Of a DNA stretch of 64,000 bases, positions 1-8,350 are shown piece after piece (positions within the stretch are counted from its first letter, which is position 1; each line of letters begins with the position of its first letter). The notes beneath the pieces are model-generated. The model had not been told where the DNA came from, made no database searches, and saw only the letters and a list, made by a program, of their open reading frames with translations. The DNA comes from Chloracidobacterium sp. CP2_5A (GTDB lineage: Bacteria; Acidobacteriota; Blastocatellia; Chloracidobacteriales; Chloracidobacteriaceae), in assembly GCA_002254845.1 (NCBI GenBank), contig NKPT01000010.1, positions 17,760 through 81,759 of the forward strand, given 5' to 3'. The translations under genes and the position numbers were made by a program.

Positions 1-1009
1 TGCCTTTTTTCACCGTCCAGACGCTGTTGATCAGCTCAGCCCTGTATTCGACCTGCGTGACGTTGCCGCTCTTATCCATCAGCGGAACGGTGAACGTGGC
101 TTCGGTATCGCTATCATTTCGGTAGCCCACGGGGTATACGCCCCGGATGGGCAACTCGTAGTAGGCCGACGTGTAGTTGCCGGATTTGGGGTCGAGGCGC
201 ACAACGTAAATGCGGTCAAAATCGGCGATCGGGTCGTTACTGAAAATCTGCTTGTCGAGAATGAAGTAGTTCTTAAGCGCCGTGCCGCTTTTATCGAGCG
301 TGACGCCAAAGGGAATCGCGCCGACCATGCGGCGGCCGCCGCCGACGATGCCGGCAATCGCCGGCGGCTCGACGATTTCAACCGAGCCGCCATACAGCCA
401 TCCGATGCGATAGATCGCGCTTTCCGGGAAGCGCGCGAGATACCAGGCGTCATACTTGACATCGGTTTCATCAGCGGACGGATTTTCCGATTCGTCCGTA
501 ACGACGGCGCGCCGCTCAACCCGCCGGCGCAGGAGAATGTCAAACTCCGTGCCGCCTTTGAGCGTGGTGATCACTGCCGAGTCGCGCCGCGGCTGGATGC
601 GCAGGCGCGTTTCGCGCTTGAGGCGACCGCCGATTTGAGGCTGAACGGCGGCGAATTCCTGGTCGAGCGCCAAGCAGGCGTCAAGGAGCTTGCGCGGCAC
701 AAGGTGGCGGGCTTCAACCCAGCCGACTTTGCCGTCGCCTTCTTTCTGAACCTTGGCCCATTCGAGACCGTTGACCTCGGACTGGTGGTAAATGGCGACT
801 CGGTCGCCTTTCTGGAGTTGCCCGATTTTGGAGTTGACCAGCGCCGTCGAGTTGAACACATCCGCCCGCTCGGCAATCACCACGCCGTCATCGAGCTTGC
901 CGCCGCCAATAGCGGTCCTCAGGCAAGCTATTTGCCCAACTAAAGCGAGGCCGGCGGCAAGGGCGAGGAGGGGGCGGGCAGGTCGCAGGGGCGGGTATCG
1001 AAAGAGCAT
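1..1009 (-). CDS. Secreted SH3-repeat protein, partial (3' end outside window)
   Basis: This gene has no stop codon inside the window, so it runs off the left edge. About 336 residues are visible, read from ATG at 1009. The N-terminus is basic and then hydrophobic (MLFRYPPLRP, then LLALAAGLALVGQIAC), which looks like a signal peptide. The cysteine could be a lipoprotein site, but the lipobox is not canonical. Residues about 45-105 and 125-190 look like two bacterial SH3 repeats (for example QKGDRVAIYHQ and VGWVEARHLV, then RLRIQPRRDSAVITTLKGG), a fold that often binds peptidoglycan or peptides in the envelope. The rest is unrecognised. It diverges from ddl, consistent with an envelope role but not proof of one. 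No clear Shine-Dalgarno is seen. Confidence 0.7.
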   Translation of the reverse strand, partial: MLFRYPPLRPARPLLALAAGLALVGQIACLRTAIGGGKLDDGVVIAERADVFNSTALVNSKIGQLQKGDRVAIYHQSEVNGLEWAKVQKEGDGKVGWVEARHLVPRKLLDACLALDQEFAAVQPQIGGRLKRETRLRIQPRRDSAVITTLKGGTEFDILLRRRVERRAVVTDESENPSADETDVKYDAWYLARFPESAIYRIGWLYGGSVEIVEPPAIAGIVGGGRRMVGAIPFGVTLDKSGTALKNYFILDKQIFSNDPIADFDRIYVVRLDPKSGNYTSAYYELPIRGVYPVGYRNDSDTEATFTVPLMDKSGNVTQVEYRAELINSVWTVKKG

Positions 1010-1190
1010 GAACGGCGCGGGGCGGGAAGTAAGCTCGACGGCTCGATCAGGGGACGCTCAAATCATGGGTGAAATATACAGGGCGAAACGCTATCCTAGC
1101 CGCTTTGCCGGCGCAACTACCAAGGGTCCTGACATCTGTTTGGGCTGGGAAAGCGATGAGGCGGAGCTATTGGATGAAGGAGTCACCTTG

Positions 1191-2330
1191 GTGGGCAAGC
1201 AACTCGCGGTGGGAGTCATTTTTGGCGGGCGCTCCGGCGAGCACGAAGTGTCGCTGCGGTCGGCGGCGGCCATTCTTTCGGCGCTGAAGCCTGAAAAGTA
1301 TCGCGCCGTGCCGATTGGGATTACGAGAGCCGGCATCTGGGTCGTTGGCGACGCGGCATCCGAGATGCTTGCCTCGGCGTCGTCCGCGCTGGATCGCTCG
1401 GCCGGCGGCGCTGGATCGGCTGCTATCGCCCCGGCCCATCCGGCGCAGGCGCTCAACTCGCTGGCTGGCGTCCTGGGGGAGCTGGATGTCGCGTTCCCCG
1501 TTTTGCATGGCACGTATGGCGAGGATGGCGCCATCCAGGGGCTTTTCGAAATGCTGAACTTGCCCTACGTCGGCTGCGGCGTTCTGGCCTCGGCGGTCGG
1601 CATGGACAAGATCGTGATGAAACAGCTGTTTCAGCAAGCCGGGTTGCCGATTGTCGCGTTCCGCTGGTTTTCGCGCTATGACTGGATGACCCAGGGGGAG
1701 GCGCTGATGGACGACATCAGCCGGGAGCTTGGCTTTCCGATGTTTGTCAAGCCGGCCAACCTTGGCTCGTCGGTGGGCATCACTCGCGTGGAGGAACCTG
1801 CAAGCTTTAGCGCGGCGGTTGAGTTAGCGGCCCGGTACGACCGGCGCATCATCGTCGAAAAGGGCTACGACGTGCGGGAAATCGAGGTCAGCGTCATTGG
1901 CAATGACCAGCCGGAAGCCAGCCTGCCCGGCGAAATTATCAGCGGGGCGACGTTCTATGACTATGCCGACAAGTATTCGCCCGATAGTCAGTCGCGGCTG
2001 GTGATTCCCGCGCCGCTTTCCCAGGAGCAGACTGAGCGAATTCGCGCCCTGGCGACGCGCGCATTCCAGGCCATTGACGGCGCGGGCTTGGCGCGCGCGG
2101 ATTTTTTCCTGCTCCGGCCAACCAATGAGATTGTTGTCAACGAAATCAATACAATGCCGGGATTCACCCGCATCAGCATGTATCCCAAGCTGTGGGAAGC
2201 CGGCGGTCGGTCGCTGGCGACCATTCTTGACCAACTGATTGATTTGGCGCTGGCGCGCCACGCTGAAAAAGCCAAGCTCGCCCGCGGATTCGCGCCGGAA
2301 ACGGCTTGCGGGGGCGGGGTTTTCAACTGA
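1191..2330 (+). CDS. ddl: D-alanine--D-alanine ligase
   Basis: Joins two D-alanines with ATP in the cytoplasm to make the dipeptide at the end of the peptidoglycan stem peptide. The N-terminus carries the family motif VIFGGRSGEHEVSLRSA. The ATP-grasp core follows, with EKGYDVREIEVSVIGN and the C-terminal metal and substrate motif NEINTMPGFTRISMYPKLW. The frame is open upstream for more than 130 codons. I chose GTG at 1191 because an AAGGAG sequence (1177-1182) sits 8 bases before it and the resulting 379 residues match the long Ddl class. A TTG at 1188 is the alternative. The reading frame ends 28 bases before the next ATG, so co-transcription with the VWFA gene is plausible. Confidence 0.95.
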   Translation: MGKQLAVGVIFGGRSGEHEVSLRSAAAILSALKPEKYRAVPIGITRAGIWVVGDAASEMLASASSALDRSAGGAGSAAIAPAHPAQALNSLAGVLGELDVAFPVLHGTYGEDGAIQGLFEMLNLPYVGCGVLASAVGMDKIVMKQLFQQAGLPIVAFRWFSRYDWMTQGEALMDDISRELGFPMFVKPANLGSSVGITRVEEPASFSAAVELAARYDRRIIVEKGYDVREIEVSVIGNDQPEASLPGEIISGATFYDYADKYSPDSQSRLVIPAPLSQEQTERIRALATRAFQAIDGAGLARADFFLLRPTNEIVVNEINTMPGFTRISMYPKLWEAGGRSLATILDQLIDLALARHAEKAKLARGFAPETACGGGVFN

Positions 2331-2358
2331 GCCGGGCGCGCCAACGAGGAATTTCGCG

Positions 2359-3375
2359 ATGACAACAAGTCAACTTATGAAGCTCTTACGCGACATCCGC
2401 TTGAGATTGGTGGTAACGCTCCTGGCTGGGGTTGGCGTCGCTGGCTTTCCCTGCGCGCCGCTGCGGGCGCAAAACGCCTCGCCCCGCCCCGCCCCCGCGC
2501 CACAGGACGTTGGCGAGGATGTCATCCGCATCACCAACGTCACCGTGCCGGTCATTGTGACGGATCAGGATGACCGCTTTATCAGCAAGCTCACCAAGGA
2601 CGACTTTGAAATTTACGAGAATAAGAAAAAGCAAAAGATTGAATCCTTTGAGGACAAAACCGACCTGCCGCTGTTCGTCGCTGTCCTGATGGACACCAGC
2701 GCGAGCATCAAGCCGAAGCTGAAGTTTCAGAAGGAAGCCACCATTTCGTTTCTTCAAACCATCATCCGGCGGCGCAAGGATCAGGCGCTTTTCGTGACTT
2801 TCGACTCGACGGTGCAGTTGCGACAGGACTTCACGGACGATACCAGCCTGCTGACCAAGGCGATCCTGGACGTCAAGGCCAGCGGCGATACGGCGCTCTA
2901 TGACGCGGTTTATCGCGTCTGCGAGGAAAAGATGTACAACGTCCCGACGCCGCGAAAAATCATCATCATCATCACCGACGGGGCCGACACCGCCAGCGAG
3001 CGCACGCTGGAGGAAGCCATTGAGATTGCCCAGCGGCACGAGGTGCTAATCTTTGGCATTAGCACGCGCAATGCCGGCTTTTTTGGCACGGGCGCGGGCA
3101 TGGTGGCGGGCGAGGAAGACGAGGAGCTGCGGAAGCTGTGCACGCGCACCGGCGGCGACGTGGCGTTTCCGCAGAAGGTTATTGACCTTGAACGCGCCTT
3201 CCAGCGGATTGACCAAGCGGCGCGGCGTTACTACCTGCTTTCTTACGAGCCGCAGGACCCGGACACGCCCGGCTTCCGAAAGATTGAAGTGCGGGTTGTG
3301 ACGCGCAAGAACGTCCGCGTCAAGGCGCGCGACGGGTATCTTGTCCGTCGCCGCGCCAACAGCGCCGGCTCATAG
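2359..3375 (+). CDS. VWFA-related domain protein (Acidobacteria type)
   Basis: Secreted protein of 338 residues. A signal peptide occupies about residues 1-38 (VVTLLAGVGVAGFPCAPLRAQ region). After it comes the strand typical of the VWFA-related family abundant in Acidobacteriota: VTVPVIVTDQDDRF, then LTKDDFEIYENKKKQ. The von Willebrand A fold has the metal site MDTSAS (DxSxS) and a later IIIITDGADTASE strand. VWA domains bind protein partners through a metal ion. The partner is unknown here. I chose the ATG at 2359 over the open frame upstream because it places the signal peptide at the N-terminus. The frame ends at 3375, facing the DUF3299 gene. Confidence 0.85.
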   Translation: MTTSQLMKLLRDIRLRLVVTLLAGVGVAGFPCAPLRAQNASPRPAPAPQDVGEDVIRITNVTVPVIVTDQDDRFISKLTKDDFEIYENKKKQKIESFEDKTDLPLFVAVLMDTSASIKPKLKFQKEATISFLQTIIRRRKDQALFVTFDSTVQLRQDFTDDTSLLTKAILDVKASGDTALYDAVYRVCEEKMYNVPTPRKIIIIITDGADTASERTLEEAIEIAQRHEVLIFGISTRNAGFFGTGAGMVAGEEDEELRKLCTRTGGDVAFPQKVIDLERAFQRIDQAARRYYLLSYEPQDPDTPGFRKIEVRVVTRKNVRVKARDGYLVRRRANSAGS

Positions 3376-3455
3376 CCGCAAAGGGCGCGCTGACGCGGCT
3401 TTCCGCAAAAAGGCGTGGCGGCGACCTTGTTGAAGTCGCTAAGGGCGGCATCCGG

Positions 3456-3471
3456 CCTTGGCGCGCCAAGG
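3456..3471. repeat. 16-bp perfect palindrome
   Basis: CCTTGGCGCGCCAAGG lies between the convergent ends of the VWFA gene and the DUF3299 gene. It has no loop and no T-run, so it is a weak candidate for a shared terminator and could simply be a favoured GGCGCGCC word. Confidence 0.4.
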
Positions 3472-3537
3472 AAGCTCCATCCGCGTTGATTCCCCTTCGC
3501 GGCCTGCGCCTTGGCTTCTTCTTACGCCAGTTTGTTC

Positions 3538-3984
3538 TTACACCAGTTTGCGGGCGCGCGCGTTCACGATGCGGTAGAGGCTTTCCACCGCGCCGCTTTC
3601 GCGCCGCTGGACGCCAACCTGAAACGTGCCGCTGACGGCGACGGGATAGTCGCTGGCGGCGCTCAGCTCTTGCCCTGGCGCGAGGGTGACGAAAATCATC
3701 TGCTCGATGCCTGGCCCATCGCCAAAGCAGCAGGCGAGCGGAACCTCAATAAGAATAAAGCGGCGAATTTTTCCATCCCCGATGCCAAGCGGCACCATGA
3801 AGCCGTTGATTTCAACCTGCTTGCCATTGAGCTGCTGCGCTCGCTGGGGATAGATAACCTCCCGTCCGTTGACCTGAACGCCGTTTAGCTCGCGGAATCG
3901 CAGCGCGGTCGGAGCCGCTCCGCCCGCCAACCCCTGGCTTGCCACGACCGTTAGAAACAAGATGACGCCGACGAACGTCTTCAC
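3538..3984 (-). CDS. DUF3299-like secreted protein
   Basis: Protein of 148 residues with a short signal peptide (VKTFVGVILFLTVVASQGLA). The mature part has NGKQVEINGFMVPL, IEVPLACCFGDGPG and EQMIFVTLAPG, which resemble the DUF3299 family of small periplasmic proteins, often found near exporters. The function is unknown. The GTG start at 3984 was chosen because AAGGAAG lies 7 bases upstream and the signal peptide then begins at residue 1. An open frame continues upstream to 4056 without a good ribosome site. It is isolated from the next minus-strand gene by about 325 bases. Confidence 0.6.
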   Translation of the reverse strand: MKTFVGVILFLTVVASQGLAGGAAPTALRFRELNGVQVNGREVIYPQRAQQLNGKQVEINGFMVPLGIGDGKIRRFILIEVPLACCFGDGPGIEQMIFVTLAPGQELSAASDYPVAVSGTFQVGVQRRESGAVESLYRIVNARARKLV

Positions 3985-4059
3985 GAGCGAGCTTCCTTTG
4001 CGAAAACAAGAATGTCGCGCCAACGCTGGCTCGCGGAGCTTAGCATGGATGGGCAACCG

Positions 4060-4122
4060 CGCAAGCGCAGCCGCTCGATGCGCAAGCGCAGCCGCTCGAT
4101 GCGCAAGCGCAGCCGCTCAATA
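4060..4122. repeat. 21-bp tandem repeat, three copies
   Basis: Three head-to-tail copies at 4060-4080, 4081-4101 and 4102-4122. The first two are identical and the third differs at its end. The unit contains CGCAAGCGCAGCCGCTC. It lies in non-coding DNA upstream of the DUF3299 gene. Confidence 0.9.
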
Positions 4123-4150
4123 CCGAGGCGTATTTTGGGCAGATTTTCCG

Positions 4151-4174
4151 CTCCGGCTTTCCGCCAAGCCGGAG
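4151..4174 (-). terminator. Hairpin, possible terminator of the zinc-ribbon/pilT unit
   Basis: CTCCGGCTT and AAGCCGGAG form a perfect 9-bp stem around a 6-base loop, downstream of the minus-strand gene ending at 4311. On that strand the hairpin is followed by CGGAAAATCT, not a clean T-run, so it is a weak intrinsic terminator at best. Confidence 0.35.
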
Positions 4175-4310
4175 CGACTGAGGGCGTCCGCGAAGCGGGT
4201 CATCCTGGCTTAGCGCGGCTTGGGAGGGCCGCTGCCCTCGGCAGCCTCAAAGGACAATGCGCCGCGGGCGTGAAAAGCGAGCCACCGTTCAGCCGGTCGC
4301 CTTGGGACAG

Positions 4311-4997
4311 TCAGAAGGGACTGAGCCCGGCGGCGGCGTTGTAGCAGCGATACAGCTCGTTGAAATCGCGAATGCTGCGATCCAGAATCTGGTTAATGGT
4401 CTCTATGTCGGCGGCGTTAATGGTCAAGTTGACGCCGTTGAGAAAGGCCATGTAGGTGTCGAGCGTCTTGACCTGCGGGGAAATAAGAACCAAGTACGTG
4501 CGTCGCCGATACTTGGGCGGGAGCGAATTGACATGGCGCAGGATAGCGATGCCGCCCTGATTCACGCTGTCAAACTGCGGATCGAGCAGCACCATGTCAA
4601 CCTGCGTATCGCGCATCAGCTCGATGGCCTTTGAGGCTTCGTTGCAGACGGTTGGAGCGTAGAGCTGGTGGTCAAGCTTGTCGAGAACTTGCTGCGTCTG
4701 GGCCGAATCCGCCAGACACAGCAGGGCCTGGCGACGTTGCCAGCTCGCCAGCGACCCGGTTGCGCCATCGGCCGTTCGGGAGGCTTGGCCAGTGAGAAGC
4801 GCGACGAGTTGAGCTATGACGTCCTGATTGACTTGCATAGATTTTGGCGCTCCGCGCAAGGCTGGGGTGGCTTTGGGCGGGGGTTTGACTGTCATTCCGA
4901 AGCGACACTTCGGGCAATTGACTTGAAATGGCTTGTCAGGAAGATTCTTTTCCTGAATATCGAACTTTGCGCGACACTGCGTGCAGACAACTTGCAT
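4311..4997 (-). CDS. Zinc-ribbon protein with degenerate receiver-like domain
   Basis: Protein of 228 residues. Residues 5-31 are an MJ0042-type zinc ribbon with Cys5, Cys8, Cys28 and Cys31 (CTQC and CPKC). After a Pro/Ala linker, residues about 85-220 resemble a CheY-type receiver: a first strand ALLCLADSAQ, the candidate phosphorylation strand MVLLDPQFD and a strand YLVLIS. The acidic pair of the first strand is reduced to one Asp, and the usual lysine of the last strand is not seen, so phosphorylation is doubtful. It lies 45 bases downstream of pilT on the same strand, suggesting a regulator or adaptor for pilus retraction. Confidence 0.65.
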   Translation of the reverse strand: MQVVCTQCRAKFDIQEKNLPDKPFQVNCPKCRFGMTVKPPPKATPALRGAPKSMQVNQDVIAQLVALLTGQASRTADGATGSLASWQRRQALLCLADSAQTQQVLDKLDHQLYAPTVCNEASKAIELMRDTQVDMVLLDPQFDSVNQGGIAILRHVNSLPPKYRRRTYLVLISPQVKTLDTYMAFLNGVNLTINAADIETINQILDRSIRDFNELYRCYNAAAGLSPF

Positions 4998-5042
4998 GAC
5001 CCATTCGGAAAGCGGAGAGCGTCGGTCAAAATGACGCGACCA

Positions 5043-6305
5043 TTACCGCTCGATCATGTCCAGCATCGATGGCCGCGGCGTTTCGGTCGTGGTCCGAGTC
5101 GGCGGCGCGACCGGGCGCATCCCGCCCAGCGTCGGATTTCTCAATCCCTGCTGCTCTTTCTGCAGGCGGCTGATTTCGCTGCCGCCCGCGCCAGCAAAGT
5201 CGCTCGACGAGCCAAGGCCAGAGAGACGCAGCAGAAGGTTGTTCTGGTTTGTGGCGAAGGCGACGCCGTCTTCCCGCGTAATCAGCCCTTGGCGAATCAT
5301 GCGCTCGATGACTTGGTCGAAGTGCTGCATGCCGTCGAGCGATCCGTCTTCCATCGCGTCTAGGAGCGACTTGCCTTCGCTCTCGCCTTTTTCGATGTAT
5401 TCGCGGGTGCGCGGCGTGGACTTGAGAATTTCAACGGCGGCGACGCGCCCCTTGCCGTCCGCGCGCGGAATCAGTCGCTGAGTAATGATATAGCGAAACG
5501 CTTGCGCCAACCGCACCCGAATGACGTGCTCTTCGTTTTTGGGGAAGATGCCGATGATGCGGTCAACGGTCTTTGAGGCATCCGTGGTGTGCAGGGTTGA
5601 AAAGACTAAGTGCCCCGTCTCGGCGGCTTCGAGCGCGATTTCCGTTGTTTCAAGGTCGCGCATCTCGCCTACGAGGATCACTTTTGGCGCTTGACGCAGT
5701 GCCGCCCGCAGCGCCAGCGCGAAGCTTGGCGTGTCGCTGCCCAGCTCGCGCTGATTGATGGTGCAGTTCTTGTGCGTATGGAGGAACTCAATCGGATCCT
5801 CAATCGTGACGATATGGTAAAACTTTTCCTCGTTAATCTTTCGCAGGATGGCGGCCAGCGTTGAGGACTTGCCGCTTCCCGTCGGGCCGGTCAGCAGAAC
5901 GATCCCGTTCTTGAGATGCGAAATCTCGCCCAGCTGCGGCGGCAGCCCTAGCGTTTCGATTGTCGGTACCTCGGTCGGGATGACGCGCATGACGATGGAG
6001 TAAGTGCCCCGCTGCGAGAAAATGTTGACGCGGAAGCGCGTCCGCGAAGGCAGGCTGTAGGACAGGTCCACCGAGCCGGTCTGCACCAGCTTCTCCGGGG
6101 CGTCGCTGTTCCCTGCCATCAGCGCCATAGCAATGATTTCAGTCTGGTAGGGCGTCAGGTTGCGCAGTCCCTTGATGTCCACGGGAACAAGCTTTCCGTT
6201 CAGCTCGACCTGCGGCGGACGGCCAACGGAAAAGTTCAAGTCGCTGATTTTCTCATCTACCGCGAGCATGCGCTCGATGATGGGTGGCAAGTCAAAGTAG
6301 CTCAT
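5043..6305 (-). CDS. pilT: Type IV pilus retraction ATPase (PilT family)
   Basis: Hexameric cytoplasmic ATPase that depolymerises type IV pili and drives twitching motility. The 420 residues include the N-terminal PAS-like region (SDLNFSVGRPPQVELNGKLV), Walker A GPTGSGKSS at 140-148, the Asp box TIEDPIEFLH, Walker B VILVGEMRD and the His box GHLVFSTLHT. A glycine- and proline-rich tail of about 50 residues follows the core. I chose ATG at 6305 because GAGGAACGT precedes it; an upstream ATG at 6386 would add 27 basic residues. PilT and PilU are not easily told apart from sequence alone. It forms an operon with the zinc-ribbon gene. Confidence 0.9.
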   Translation of the reverse strand: MSYFDLPPIIERMLAVDEKISDLNFSVGRPPQVELNGKLVPVDIKGLRNLTPYQTEIIAMALMAGNSDAPEKLVQTGSVDLSYSLPSRTRFRVNIFSQRGTYSIVMRVIPTEVPTIETLGLPPQLGEISHLKNGIVLLTGPTGSGKSSTLAAILRKINEEKFYHIVTIEDPIEFLHTHKNCTINQRELGSDTPSFALALRAALRQAPKVILVGEMRDLETTEIALEAAETGHLVFSTLHTTDASKTVDRIIGIFPKNEEHVIRVRLAQAFRYIITQRLIPRADGKGRVAAVEILKSTPRTREYIEKGESEGKSLLDAMEDGSLDGMQHFDQVIERMIRQGLITREDGVAFATNQNNLLLRLSGLGSSSDFAGAGGSEISRLQKEQQGLRNPTLGGMRPVAPPTRTTTETPRPSMLDMIER

Positions 6306-6474
6306 ACGTTCCTCGTCCCCGCGGATGCCCGCCGGCGGCAGTCGTCGAATTCGCGGCTTGATCGAAAGCTCGCGCCAGCTTGGCACAGCCGGCTTTAGGT
6401 CAAAGAAAGCTATATCAGCCGCGCGAGCGGCGCAAGCCAGCCATTTGCCAAGGCGGCGCTTGGCGCGCCGCCGC

Positions 6475-6972
6475 TTAGGCCGAAACGCCGTCCGCGTCGC
6501 GCTTCCGGCGCGGCGGCGGCGCGCCCTTCACTAGCGATTTCAGCTCCGTCATAAACTCTGTCACGTCCTTGAACTCCAAATAAACCGAGGCGAAGCGGAC
6601 ATAGGCGACTTTGTCAAGGTCCTTCAGTCGGCGCATGATGAGCTCGCCGATTTTCTGCGTCGAGCGCTCTCGGTCGCGCGACTCCTGCACATACTTCTCC
6701 ACCGCCGTCACAATCGCTTCCAGCTTGGTTGTCGGCACCGGGCGCTTCTCGCAGGCGCGGGCCAGTCCGGCCAGGACCTTCTGGCGGTCAAACGGCTCGC
6801 GCCGGCCGTCCTTCTTGATGACCATGTAGGGGATTTCATCAATACGCTCGTAGGATGTGAACCGCCGCTCGCATTTTAGGCACTCGCGCCGCCGGCGAAT
6901 CACATCGCCCTCGCGGCTTTCGCGGGAGTCCACGACCCGATCCTCAAGGTTGCCGCAGTATGGACATTTCAC
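6475..6972 (-). CDS. nrdR: Transcriptional repressor NrdR
   Basis: Senses nucleotides and represses ribonucleotide reductase genes by binding NrdR boxes. The 165 residues begin with the zinc finger MKCPYCG and [12 protein letters not shown] (four cysteines), followed by the ATP-cone from about residue 49 ([15 protein letters not shown]). The family usually has about 150 residues, and the extra length is a short basic tail (PPPRRKRD). No ribonucleotide reductase gene or NrdR box is visible nearby, so it acts in trans. Confidence 0.95.
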   Translation of the reverse strand: MKCPYCGNLEDRVVDSRESREGDVIRRRRECLKCERRFTSYERIDEIPYMVIKKDGRREPFDRQKVLAGLARACEKRPVPTTKLEAIVTAVEKYVQESRDRERSTQKIGELIMRRLKDLDKVAYVRFASVYLEFKDVTEFMTELKSLVKGAPPPRRKRDADGVSA

Positions 6973-7066
6973 GTGGATGCTCTTTGTGTTTTAGCGCCTT
7001 GTCGCTATCGGCGCGCGTTACGAGGGGCCGCTTGCCCAGGTCTTGACACCTTCGCCGGACGGCGCG

Positions 7067-8236
7067 CTAGACCTTGATATTGCGCATGCCGAAAAACTCC
7101 TTGAGCGCCGGATAAACATCTTCCTTGCTATCAATGCGCACGCCGATAAAGCGATCCTGGCGCTTGAGGTGCTCCTTGAAAATCGAAAGCAGCGCGCCTG
7201 ACGAGCGACGGTAGCTTGACGTCCCTTCGTCGCCGATTTCGCCATAGCCAAACAGGTTGCAGGTGGCGATGAGCTTGTCCGCTAGCCGAACGGCTTCCTC
7301 GTTATCGCTGTAGTAGTTGTCCCCGTCCGAGAAGTGAAACGGGTAGATGTTCCAGTCTTTAGGCGGATAACGCTTCTCGATGATGTCCAGCGCGAGCTTA
7401 TAGGCGCTCGAAACAACCGTCCCGCCGGATTCCCCCTGCGTGAAGAATTGCTCCTCGGTGACTTCCTTGGCTTCCGTGTGGTGACTGATGAAAACAATCT
7501 CGACGTTGTCGTACTTGGTGCGCAAAAAGCGCGTCATCCAGAAGTAAAAGCTCCGCGCGATGTATTTCTTGAACTCGCCCATCGAGCCCGACACATCCAT
7601 CAGCGCCAGCACGACGGCGTTCGATTCAAAGCGCAGATCTTCCTCCCAGCTCTTGAAGCGCAGGTCTTCCTTCTTGAATCCGCCAACCTGAGCGCGGCCC
7701 TTCTCGACAGCGTTCCGCTTGAGGTTTTCCACAATCGAGCGGCGCTTGTCGAGATTCGAGAAGGCTCCGGTTCGGCGAATTTCCGTGAAGCGCGTCGTTC
7801 GCGCCGGCAGGGCCTTGTTGGCGCGATCTTCCAGAAACGGAAGTTGCAGGTCTTCAAAGATCAGCGCCGCGATGTCGTCAATGTTGACATCGGCCTCGTA
7901 GTATTCTTGCCCAGCGTCGCTGCCGGCCGGCCCCGCCCCGCCTCGCCCGGGGCCCTGACCTGGCTGCCCTTCGCGGGCCAACACGTCGCCGACCTTCGAG
8001 TTGCCGTCGCCCTGCGCGACCTGCTTTTGCTTGTGGCGGTCAAAGCGAAATTTGTATTCGTCCAGCGAGCGAATCGGCACCTTGACCGTCTTACGCCCAT
8101 CCGAGAGAATAATCGATTCATTCGACACAATTGAGCCAAGATTTTTGCGAATAGCGTCCTTGACCCGCTCCTTGTGGCGCTCCTGGTCAATGACGCCCTT
8201 GCGCTGAAGGCTCCAGTCCTGCTTTTGAATCGCCAT
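7067..8236 (-). CDS. YeaH/YhbH family protein (DUF444)
   Basis: Protein of 389 residues of the YeaH/YhbH family, which in other bacteria is encoded with the PrkA kinase and SpoVR and takes part in stress or sporulation responses. The N-terminus (IQKQDWSLQRKG, RHKERVKDAIRKNL) and the Gly-rich linker are typical. The C-terminal half is a VWA-like fold with the metal site LMDVSGSMGEF, then IVFISHHTEAKEV and IYPFHFSDGDNY. GGAG lies 8 bases before the ATG. Neither prkA nor spoVR is present in this window, so the gene stands alone here. Confidence 0.9.
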   Translation of the reverse strand: MAIQKQDWSLQRKGVIDQERHKERVKDAIRKNLGSIVSNESIILSDGRKTVKVPIRSLDEYKFRFDRHKQKQVAQGDGNSKVGDVLAREGQPGQGPGRGGAGPAGSDAGQEYYEADVNIDDIAALIFEDLQLPFLEDRANKALPARTTRFTEIRRTGAFSNLDKRRSIVENLKRNAVEKGRAQVGGFKKEDLRFKSWEEDLRFESNAVVLALMDVSGSMGEFKKYIARSFYFWMTRFLRTKYDNVEIVFISHHTEAKEVTEEQFFTQGESGGTVVSSAYKLALDIIEKRYPPKDWNIYPFHFSDGDNYYSDNEEAVRLADKLIATCNLFGYGEIGDEGTSSYRRSSGALLSIFKEHLKRQDRFIGVRIDSKEDVYPALKEFFGMRNIKV

Positions 8237-8296
8237 TCGCTTTTCTCCGAGTCGCGTATTTGGCAGGCCCGCCGCGCCGCGAGCGGCAAGCCGATG

Positions 8297-8323
8297 TCAA
8301 GCCCTCTGCGATCAAGCCCTCTG
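8297..8323. repeat. 12-bp direct repeat, period 15
   Basis: TCAAGCCCTCTG occurs at 8297-8308 and again at 8312-8323, in the gap between the YeaH-type gene and the alpha/beta hydrolase. Confidence 0.8.
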
Positions 8324-8350
8324 GGCGCGCCGGCTAGCGGCCCGCGCGGG

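Larger units (their letters stand above)
3985..4310. other. Intergenic stretch with tandem repeat and hairpin
   Basis: No gene is supported here. It holds three copies of a 21-bp repeat and one GC-rich hairpin (both listed separately). The rest is GC-rich and gave no tRNA or convincing reading frame. Confidence 0.6.

Noticed and set aside
1091..1637. Two long minus-strand frames over the start of ddl
   Set aside because: They lie opposite conserved Ddl motifs and lack homology.
4060..4122. 21-bp triple repeat as a CRISPR array
   Set aside because: The copies are directly adjacent with no spacers.
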